The notes beneath the pieces are model-generated. The model had not been told where the DNA came from. It saw only the letters and a program-made list of their open reading frames with translations, and ran no database searches. Of a stretch of DNA of 64,000 nucleotides, positions 58,255 to 64,000 are shown piece after piece. The DNA lies in assembly GCA_019323195.1 (NCBI GenBank), contig JAHWHQ010000036.1:7641-71640 (forward strand). The letters are read 5' to 3'. Within the stretch, counting starts at the first letter, position 1. Each line of letters opens with the position of its first letter. The translations under genes and the position numbers were made by a program. Origin of the DNA: Candidatus Woesearchaeota archaeon (GTDB lineage Archaea; Nanobdellota; Nanobdellia; Woesearchaeales; JACPBV01).

Positions 58255-59568
58255 ATGAAGATACCTGAAAAACCGCCTAAAGTCAGGGATATATTGAAAA
58301 ATTATGAAACTAATATCTTTAAGATAGTTAGAGATTCGTCTGTTAGGGAATTTATAAATAAATGCAATGCAGATTATGTTCCTTGGGATAAGCTAAGATA
58401 TAAAAATATACCACATGATGTTAAGCCCGAATATATCTGGGTATTCTTAAAGTTTTTTAGGGATGGCCAGTCTAAGCCTTTTCATTTTAACGGCTGGAAT
58501 TTTAGGTTTATGCTAACAGATGAATCTCAAAGAAGATTACATCTATTAGATAAAGGTGCTGCAGGAAATCTTGAGACTGGATTGGAGTCTATGAATACTT
58601 CTGGACGTGAAAGGTACATAATTAGCTCTTTGATGGAAGAAGCTATAGCTTCCAGCCAGCTTGAAGGGGCAGCTACAACCAGGAAAATTGCCAAGGAACT
58701 TCTGAGAAAGAAAAAGAAGCCCAGAAACTATTCTGAACAGATGATTGTCAATGGATTCAAAACAATCCAAAAAACAGTGAAGATGAAGGATAAGAAGATG
58801 ACACCTCAGCTAATAATAGAACTCCAAAAAGAAATTACAAAGGATACTCTTAAAGATAAAAATTATTCAGGTAAACTTAGAGATAATGATGAAATTGTTG
58901 TAGGGGATCCCCTTGAAGCAGAAAAAATATACCACCAGCCTCCAGCTTATCAGGATATACCAAAATTAATTGAAGAATTTTGCGAATTTGCAAATGATGA
59001 TAACCATGCCTTTATTCATCCAATAATCAAGGGAATATTATTGCATTTTTTAATTGGTTACATACACCCGTTTAATGATGGTAATGGCAGAACAGCACGA
59101 ACTATTTTTTATTGGTATGTATTATCCAGGGGGTATTGGTTATTTGAGTTTATGGCAGTATCCCGGATTATATTAAGATCAAAAAAGAAATATGGCTTGG
59201 CTTATCTTTATACTGAAACTGATGATAATGATTTGACCTATTTTATTAATTACAACCTTGGAGCAATTGAAGAGTCTTTGCATGACATGGAAGAGCATAT
59301 TGCTAAGAAGCAAAAGGAACAAGCTGAAGCAATGAATCTTATTAAGGATATAAAAAATATCAATCTGAGACAAGCAGAAATACTAAAAGAATTTATCAAA
59401 GAACCAGAAAAAGGTTTCACTATTGGAGAAATTGTGGTATCTTATAATGTTGCTTATGATACTGCCAGAAATGATTTATTGCATTTAGAGAGATTAAGGT
59501 ATATAGAAAAGTTGATGGATCAGAAAAAATTTGTTTTTAGGTTAATCCGGAAGAATCTTGTTCCTTGA
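58255..59568 (+). CDS. Fic-domain AMP-transferase with C-terminal winged helix
   Basis: 437 residues. The Fic active site HPFNDGNGR begins at His271 and is intact, so transfer of AMP (or another nucleotide) to a protein hydroxyl is expected. The inhibitory helix motif (S/T)xxxE(G/N) is present upstream at Ser133-Glu137-Gly138 (SSQLEGAA), giving class II self-inhibition in cis. Residues 1-110 contain a Fic N-terminal domain, and residues 375-437 form a winged helix (GFTIGEIVVSYNVAYDTARNDLLHLERLRYIEK) likely to bind DNA. No antitoxin partner gene is adjacent. Repeats upstream suggest autoregulation. The target protein is unknown. Confidence 0.95.
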   Translation: MKIPEKPPKVRDILKNYETNIFKIVRDSSVREFINKCNADYVPWDKLRYKNIPHDVKPEYIWVFLKFFRDGQSKPFHFNGWNFRFMLTDESQRRLHLLDKGAAGNLETGLESMNTSGRERYIISSLMEEAIASSQLEGAATTRKIAKELLRKKKKPRNYSEQMIVNGFKTIQKTVKMKDKKMTPQLIIELQKEITKDTLKDKNYSGKLRDNDEIVVGDPLEAEKIYHQPPAYQDIPKLIEEFCEFANDDNHAFIHPIIKGILLHFLIGYIHPFNDGNGRTARTIFYWYVLSRGYWLFEFMAVSRIILRSKKKYGLAYLYTETDDNDLTYFINYNLGAIEESLHDMEEHIAKKQKEQAEAMNLIKDIKNINLRQAEILKEFIKEPEKGFTIGEIVVSYNVAYDTARNDLLHLERLRYIEKLMDQKKFVFRLIRKNLVP

Positions 59569-59590
59569 TTTATATAAATTAAGAATCTTA

Positions 59591-60286
59591 TTATAGTCCT
59601 GCCTCTGGAACTGTCTCTAGGAGAACATCCCCCTCGACAATCCTTATCTTTTTTCCTTTCTTGTCTTTTAGGATCAGAAAACAATCACTGTCAACATCAT
59701 GGGCTGTGCCTGAGTATTCCTTATCAATCGTCTTTACCTTTATCTCAGAGCCTAAGAAGGAATCCTTTTTCCAGTCTTCTATTATTTTTGAGTAATTCCT
59801 TGCTTTCAGCTCTTCCAGATAATGTTCGAAATGCTTTAGCAGGCTTTTTATTATTCGCTTATTATCTACCTCTTTTCCTCTTATCTCATCTAATGAAACA
59901 GCTTTTTTCTCTAATGATCTGGGAATTTTGTTATTCGTATTAACTCCAATGCCTACTACTGCCTTCTTACTTACCTCTGTCAATATCCCGCACAGCTTTT
60001 TCTTTCCGAAGATGATATCATTGGGCCATTTTATCCTTGTCTTTATCCTACAAACATCTCTTACTGCCCTGCATACAGAGATGGCTGCTATAAAAGTTAA
60101 GTAATTGGCATTATCCTTCCCCAGAACAATAGACAGATAAATTCCTCCTTTCCCGGAACTCCAGCTCCTTTCAAACCTGCCTTTTCCTTCTGACTGCTCC
60201 CTGGCTATGATTACAGAATTAATGCCAAACTCCTTGGCTTTATCGGTCGTTGAACTTAATCTTTCAAAATAATAAGTCTTAAACAT
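59591..60286 (-). CDS. birA: Biotin-protein ligase BirA (no DNA-binding domain)
   Basis: 231 residues, lacking the N-terminal HTH of repressor-type BirA. It makes biotinyl-AMP and attaches biotin to the BCCP Lys. Motifs: LSSTTDKAKE (about 10), the biotin loop EGKGRFERSWSS (a GRGRxGRxW variant, about 34), KWPNDIIFGKKKLCGILTE (about 86) and GIGVNTN (about 113). A C-terminal SH3-like cap (GSEIKVKTIDKEYSGTAHDVDSDCFLIL) follows. The start overlaps the end of the biotin carboxylase gene by 8 nt, so enzyme and modifying factor are coexpressed. Confidence 0.95.
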   Translation of the reverse strand: MFKTYYFERLSSTTDKAKEFGINSVIIAREQSEGKGRFERSWSSGKGGIYLSIVLGKDNANYLTFIAAISVCRAVRDVCRIKTRIKWPNDIIFGKKKLCGILTEVSKKAVVGIGVNTNNKIPRSLEKKAVSLDEIRGKEVDNKRIIKSLLKHFEHYLEELKARNYSKIIEDWKKDSFLGSEIKVKTIDKEYSGTAHDVDSDCFLILKDKKGKKIRIVEGDVLLETVPEAGL

Positions 60287-62162
60287 TTTCCTCAGAGCGC
60301 ATCTGCTCCTGCCTTGCTGCCATGGCCCATGCCATCGGCTTTTTTCCTGCCCTGCCCTTTTCCATGTATTTTGAAACAGCCGTAGTCACTATCAGCAGCT
60401 TCTCTGTCTTTGTCAGATTCTGCTTCTTTGACTTCATCTTTTTCAGCTTTTCCATTATCCTGTTCTTCTCTATAAAGCCGGTGGTTATGTCGCCCTTGAT
60501 AAAGCCGTCGCATTTAAGGGCAAGCTGGTGGAACGGGATAGTTGTCTGCACGCCTTTTATCATGAACTCGTCCAATGCGCGCCTCATCCTTGCAATAGCC
60601 TCATTCCTGTTCGAGCCTGTGCACATGAGCTTGGCTATAAGGGAGTCATAATGCGGGCTTACTACATGGCCAGTATGGCAGGAGCTGCAGACCCTTATCC
60701 CCGGGCCGCCGGGAGGAAGGTAATTGATTATGGTGCCAGTCTGGGGGGAAAAATCCTCTGAAGGGCATTCTGCGTTTATCCTGCACTCTATCGCAGAGCC
60801 GTGGATCTTGATGTCATCCTGGCTGTAGGCAAGCTTTGCGCCTGCTGCTATCTTTATCTGCTCCTTGATAAGGTCAACCCTTGTTATCATCTCAGTAATG
60901 CCGTGCTCTACCTGGATCCTGGTGTTCATCTCCATGAAGTAAAAGCTCCTTTTCCTGTCCAGGAGAAACTCAACAGTGCCGGCACCTTCATATTTGACTG
61001 ATTTTACTATCTTGACAGCAGCCTTGCCTATCTCATCCCTTAGCTTATTGTTAAGGGCAGGGGAAGGGGCTTCCTCGATAAGCTTCTGGTGCCTTCTCTG
61101 GATGCTGCAGTCCCTTTCTCCAAGATGAATAGCATTGCCGTAATTGTCGGCAAGTATCTGGAATTCTATATGCTTCGGTTCTTCTATGTACTTTTCCATG
61201 TATAATGAGCTGTTTCCAAACGAGGCCTCTGCCTCCATGCTGGCGCTTTTAAACGCTGCAGGGATGTCCTTTTCGCTCTTGACAATCCTCATGCCTTTAC
61301 CTCCGCCGCCGGATACTGCCTTGAGGATCACCGGATACCCTATTATTTCAGCTGACCTTGCAGCCTCTTTCTCATCCTTGAGGGACTGCGTGCCGTAGAT
61401 AACAGGAATCCTAAGCTTTTTTATTATCTTTTTTGCAGTGTCCTTATTGCCCATGAGGCTTATGGATCTTGAGGAAGGGCCTATGAACTTGATCTTATTT
61501 TTCTCGCAGAGACTTGCAAAATCTGTGTTCTCAGAAAGAAAGCCGTAGCCGGGATGTATCGCGTCAGCCTTAATCTTCTTTGCTATGTCTACTATCTTCT
61601 TATAATCAAGGTATGCGGCAGAGCTGTTCCCGATGCAGTATTTTTTGTCTGCAAATTTTACTGCCAGCGTATTCTTTTCCTGTTTGGAGTAGACCACAAC
61701 TGTTTCTATTCCTAACTCCCTGCATGCCCTCAGGATCCTTAGCGCTATCTCACCCCGGTTGGCTATGAGGATTTTCCTGAAAAGCTTTTTTTCGCTTACC
61801 TTCGTGTATTCCCTTTCCTCCTCTATATCAGTCAGGCCCTTTGCCAGCATGTCAAGGAAGGATTTTGAGGATTTGTCCTTGATTATCTTGTTGACCTGGT
61901 TTTCAGTGAGGTTGGGGAGCTTTCTTGCAAGGTTTTTTGTTATCAGATCGCCGAAACCGTTTATGTCAGGATCATGCATAAGCTTCTCGTCTTTCTCCAG
62001 CGTTATGAGCTGGGCCTTTATGACCTTCTCTATCTCATTATAGAGGTAAGGGACCTTGTCATGGGTTTTTCTTACTACCTTCATGAAAAGGTCGTAGCTT
62101 TTTTCAACAGGCGTAAGCAGCCTGTTTATGGTCTCTGCTATCCTTTTCTTTCTGTCTTCCAT
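60279..62162 (-). CDS. Acyl-CoA carboxylase biotin carboxylase subunit with long N-terminal extension
   Basis: 627 residues. The biotin carboxylase core starts near residue 127 (KLFRKILIANRGEIALRILRACRELGIETVVVYS) and has HPGYGFLSEN, the ATP-grasp Gly-rich loop SGGGGKGMRIV, MEKYIEEPKHIEFQIL, GERDCSIQRRHQKLIEEAPSP and the catalytic EMNTRIQVEHGITE. It carboxylates biotin on BCCP. Residues 1-125 (helical, charged, ARKLPNLTENQVNKIIKD) are not part of known AccC and have no clear match. The C-terminal tail (KPMAWAMAARQEQMRSEE) is like that of other archaeal or Pcc-type subunits. A TATA box at 62183-62192 fits the first ATG, so the extension is probably translated. BirA follows with 8-nt overlap. 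Confidence 0.95.
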   Translation of the reverse strand: MEDRKKRIAETINRLLTPVEKSYDLFMKVVRKTHDKVPYLYNEIEKVIKAQLITLEKDEKLMHDPDINGFGDLITKNLARKLPNLTENQVNKIIKDKSSKSFLDMLAKGLTDIEEEREYTKVSEKKLFRKILIANRGEIALRILRACRELGIETVVVYSKQEKNTLAVKFADKKYCIGNSSAAYLDYKKIVDIAKKIKADAIHPGYGFLSENTDFASLCEKNKIKFIGPSSRSISLMGNKDTAKKIIKKLRIPVIYGTQSLKDEKEAARSAEIIGYPVILKAVSGGGGKGMRIVKSEKDIPAAFKSASMEAEASFGNSSLYMEKYIEEPKHIEFQILADNYGNAIHLGERDCSIQRRHQKLIEEAPSPALNNKLRDEIGKAAVKIVKSVKYEGAGTVEFLLDRKRSFYFMEMNTRIQVEHGITEMITRVDLIKEQIKIAAGAKLAYSQDDIKIHGSAIECRINAECPSEDFSPQTGTIINYLPPGGPGIRVCSSCHTGHVVSPHYDSLIAKLMCTGSNRNEAIARMRRALDEFMIKGVQTTIPFHQLALKCDGFIKGDITTGFIEKNRIMEKLKKMKSKKQNLTKTEKLLIVTTAVSKYMEKGRAGKKPMAWAMAARQEQMRSEENV

Positions 62163-62182
62163 ATTACCCTTATAGTTGGTTT

Positions 62183-62194
62183 TTTATTTAAAAA
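62183..62194 (-). promoter_or_regulatory. TATA box of the biotin carboxylase gene
   Basis: TTTTTAAATAAA on the minus strand, centred 26 nt upstream of ATG 62162, which supports the long N-terminus. Confidence 0.5.
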
Positions 62195-62252
62195 TCTTTG
62201 GGATAATTTTTAACGGCAATTTTGGGCTGTGTTGAAAATATCGTAATTCTTC

Positions 62253-62478
62253 AAATTTTTAGACTTCATCCAAAAATTCATGCTTCGCATGGATGGCATC
62301 AGATTCGCCTTTGAATTCTTATATTATTAACTGACATTCCCCGTAAGGGTGGCTAAACGCCAAAATTTTGTTACACAAAATTTAATTGACCCCCCTTGTC
62401 AGTGTACTGCTAATCCAAAATAAAGGCTCATAAATGGATGCCATCACATTTTTGGATGAAGCCAAATTTTTAGTAACA
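62253..62478. repeat. MITE-like element with diverged long inverted repeats
   Basis: The 378-nt gap between accC-like and fabZ holds two diverged inverted arms. Left arm blocks in order are CTTCATCCAAAAA (62263-62275), GATGGCATC (about 62292), GCCTTT (about 62307) and ACTGACA (62330-62336). The right arm, read on the minus strand, has the same blocks in the same order: CTTCATCCAAAAA (ending at 62465), GATGGCATC, GCCTTT and ACTGACA (about 62397-62404). A small hairpin CATGC-TTC-GCATG interrupts the left arm. No ORF lies inside. Likely a non-autonomous transposable remnant; target duplications were not found. Confidence 0.5.
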
Positions 62479-62509
62479 TTTTTAAAGCATTTTAGCCTTC
62501 TCAGGACAG

Positions 62510-62520
62510 AACATAAATAA
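62510..62520 (+). promoter_or_regulatory. TATA box of fabZ
   Basis: AACATAAATAA centred 26 nt upstream of ATG 62541, which favours that start over GTG 62532. Confidence 0.5.
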
Positions 62521-62540
62521 ACTATTACGGGGTGTTGCAT

Positions 62541-63041
62541 ATGAAAACTATAGATGAGCTGAAGAATGAGAAGGGAGAGATAGACAGCAATGCTATCAAG
62601 CAGATAATTCCCTATGAGATACCTTTTCTTATGATCGACAGGATTGTAAGCCTGGACAAGAGCAAGACGGTCGCAATCAAGAATACATCCGCAAATGAGG
62701 ACTTTTTTAAGGGGCATTTTGCGGGATTCCCTATAATGCCAGGCGCTTTGATAATAGAGGGCATGGGGCAGGCTGCTACGCTTTTATTGAGGTATAACCT
62801 TGAGAACCACTGGGAAAAGGAGGTATTGGCATATAAGATAAAAGATGCCAAGTTTTCAGCTCCTACGTTCCCTGGCGACCAGTTGAGGTATGAGATTACC
62901 ATGCTGGGCAAGGATGAGAGAGGGGCTCTGATGTCAGGCAAGGCTTTTGTTGGTGACAAGACAGTGGCAGAGGCTACCATGATGCTGGCGATGGTGGACA
63001 GAAGGGAGTTCAGGTCAAAGGCTTCTCCTGTATATAAGTGA
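62541..63041 (+). CDS. fabZ: 3-hydroxyacyl-[ACP] dehydratase FabZ-like
   Basis: 166 residues from ATG 62541. Single hot-dog domain with the FabZ active site FFKGHFAGFPIMPGALIIEGMGQAA: His59 and Glu73 keep the 14-residue spacing of the bacterial enzyme. In fatty acid synthesis FabZ dehydrates 3-hydroxyacyl-ACP. IPFLMIDRIVSLDKSKTVAIKN before and KDAKFSAPTFPGDQLRYEI after the site also match. Most archaea lack this gene. It is followed by a FabG-like reductase after 139 nt and divergent from the biotin carboxylase. A related acyl-CoA substrate is an alternative. Confidence 0.9.
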   Translation: MKTIDELKNEKGEIDSNAIKQIIPYEIPFLMIDRIVSLDKSKTVAIKNTSANEDFFKGHFAGFPIMPGALIIEGMGQAATLLLRYNLENHWEKEVLAYKIKDAKFSAPTFPGDQLRYEITMLGKDERGALMSGKAFVGDKTVAEATMMLAMVDRREFRSKASPVYK

Positions 63042-63068
63042 GTTCTCATGAAAAAGCATCTGCGGAGG

Positions 63069-63160
63069 GGCAGGGAGGCTGTTACCTGCCATATCCGGAA
63101 AAAAGTATGATTGAGGTCTTGAAATGCACTTAGAAAAACTGCGGTTTTTCTTGCGCATTT
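63069..63160 (+). ncRNA. Two strong hairpins between fabZ and fabG
   Basis: Stem 1: GGCAGG (63069-63074) pairs with CCTGCC (63085-63090). Stem 2: GAAAAAC-TGCG-GTTTTTC (63133-63150), extended by AAATGC (63122-63127) with GCATTT (63155-63160). They fill most of the 139-nt spacer and end about 20 nt before the fabG start, next to its Shine-Dalgarno. They could be a regulatory leader, processing sites or a small RNA. No known family was recognised. Confidence 0.35.
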
Positions 63161-63180
63161 AAGGCCAAGGAGGTTTTAAA

Positions 63181-63915
63181 ATGAAGGGAAAAAATGCTTT
63201 GATAACAGGCGCGGCAAGAGGCCTGGGCAGGGAGATGGCCTTAACGCTTGCAAGAGAAGGATGCAACATAATAATCAATGATATAGAGGCGATGAAGGAA
63301 GAGGCGCTCAAGACAGCTGAAGAGGTTAAGAAGCTGGGCGTCAATTCAGAGTTTATTCCGGCAGATGTCTCTGATTTTGAGAGCTGCAGGAAGATGGCAG
63401 AGGCTGTCAAGGAAAAGTTCGGGAATGTAGATATCCTGGTCAATAATGCAGGGATAACAAAGGACAGGACATTGAAGAACATGGTTCCTGAGGAATGGTA
63501 TCCGGTAATAAACGTCAACCTTAACAGCATGTTCAATGTCACGAGGAATGTCCTTGAGATGATACCTGACGGCGGAAGGATAGTCAATATAAGCTCTGTA
63601 GCAGGCATATCCGGAAATTTCGGGCAGACGAATTATGCTGCAACAAAGGCAGGGGTCATAGGCTTTACAAAAAGCCTTGCAAAAGAGGTAGGAAAAAGGA
63701 AAATAACCGTCAATGCTGTTGCGCCCGGATTTATAAAGTCGGCAATGACTGACAAGGTGCCTATGGAGCTTTTAGCACAGATACTGGAGCTTATACCTTT
63801 AAAGGAGATGGGGCAGCCTACTGATGTGGCTAATGCTATTAAATTCTTGGCCTCTGAGGACGCAAAGTATATCTCAGGGATGGTCTTAAAGGTTGACGGA
63901 GGAATAAGCTTTTAG
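63181..63915 (+). CDS. fabG: 3-oxoacyl-[ACP] reductase FabG-like SDR
   Basis: 244 residues, classical SDR. Cofactor motif TGAARGLGRE (residues 9-18), NNAG (about 88), catalytic Ser139, Tyr152 and Lys156 in ISSVAGISGNFGQTNYAATK, and PGFIKSAMT. The C-terminal SGMVLKVDGGISF is typical of FabG and PhaB. It reduces 3-oxoacyl-ACP or acetoacetyl-CoA with NAD(P)H. A very good Shine-Dalgarno (AAGGAGG, 63166-63172) precedes the ATG, unlike the leaderless genes around, which suggests an internal gene of the fabZ transcript. Confidence 0.93.
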   Translation: MKGKNALITGAARGLGREMALTLAREGCNIIINDIEAMKEEALKTAEEVKKLGVNSEFIPADVSDFESCRKMAEAVKEKFGNVDILVNNAGITKDRTLKNMVPEEWYPVINVNLNSMFNVTRNVLEMIPDGGRIVNISSVAGISGNFGQTNYAATKAGVIGFTKSLAKEVGKRKITVNAVAPGFIKSAMTDKVPMELLAQILELIPLKEMGQPTDVANAIKFLASEDAKYISGMVLKVDGGISF

Positions 63916-64000
63916 AGAACTAGAAAAAAAGACAGCTATTATATCTATAGCTTCCTATTTTTATCCAGACTGAAAAGCCATTAACTTGAAATTCCCATAA

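Noticed and set aside
62612..63049. 145-residue frame opposite fabZ
   Set aside because: Antisense shadow of a gene with intact catalytic residues.
63048..63110. 20-codon ORF (MKKHLRRG...) between fabZ and fabG
   Set aside because: No Shine-Dalgarno or own promoter; it overlaps a strong hairpin and shows no recognisable peptide. Kept only as part of the structured spacer.
1..64000. tRNA, rRNA and intact transposase genes
   Set aside because: I looked for CCA-end clover-leaf patterns, conserved rRNA blocks and DDE or HUH transposase motifs and found none I could support by eye.

Overview
The window looks like an archaeal chromosome segment. It carries a family-D DNA polymerase (separate DP1 and DP2 genes), Orc1/Cdc6, MCM, an RPA-type OB-fold protein, aIF2-beta, RadB and an archaeal MBF1. 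Many genes have a TATA box centred about 26 nt upstream of the first codon, the pattern expected of leaderless archaeal transcripts. Pilin-like proteins with a KK(A/G)Q-type N-terminus, giant Cys-rich/Ig-like surface proteins and a partial bacterial-type lipid gene set suggest a DPANN lineage, possibly Woesearchaeota-like. That placement is inference from gene style, not from a marker phylogeny.

Layout. (1) 1-10.4 kb: information processing. The window opens inside an intein in MCM, followed by an RPA-like gene, SpoIIM-like membrane protein (-), aIF2-beta, DUF424, then DP2, DP1 and orc1/cdc6 as one minus-strand group. (2) 10.36-10.9 kb: non-coding AT-rich region with a 42-bp tandem repeat and ORB-like sites, a candidate replication origin. 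(3) 10.9-40.5 kb: two surface-protein loci. Each begins with a tiny ribbon-helix-helix (RHH) gene whose 3' end overlaps the start of a giant secreted protein. The first locus is RHH + 2768 aa, followed by a pilin-like protein. The second is RHH + 2012 aa + 2935 aa + 931 aa (membrane anchored) + a pilin-like protein, in an apparent 18-kb operon. (4) 40.6-50.6 kb: MBF1, then a glycan locus with a CDP-paratose 2-epimerase-like enzyme, a UbiA-type phosphoribosyltransferase-like protein, GT4, two GT-C, two GT2, a thioredoxin-like membrane protein and one unknown. (5) 50.7-64 kb: RadB, then a dispersed lipid/biotin set (carboxyltransferase + BCCP, biotin carboxylase + BirA, thioesterase, FabZ, FabG). 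Interspersed are a beta-propeller glycosidase-like protein, a large protein with a ParB-like C-terminus, a lipoprotein and a Fic protein with striking operator repeats.

How the parts fit. Region 1-2 is a replication-initiation and elongation neighbourhood around a plausible oriC. Region 3 probably builds a cell-surface adhesion or envelope assembly under local RHH control. Region 4 probably glycosylates the surface. Region 5 has the enzymes to make malonyl-CoA (or another carboxylated acyl-CoA), attach biotin, and carry out the reduction and dehydration steps of a fatty-acid-like cycle. No condensing enzyme, acyl carrier protein or enoyl reductase is visible here. No rRNA, tRNA, CRISPR array or intact transposase was recognised.
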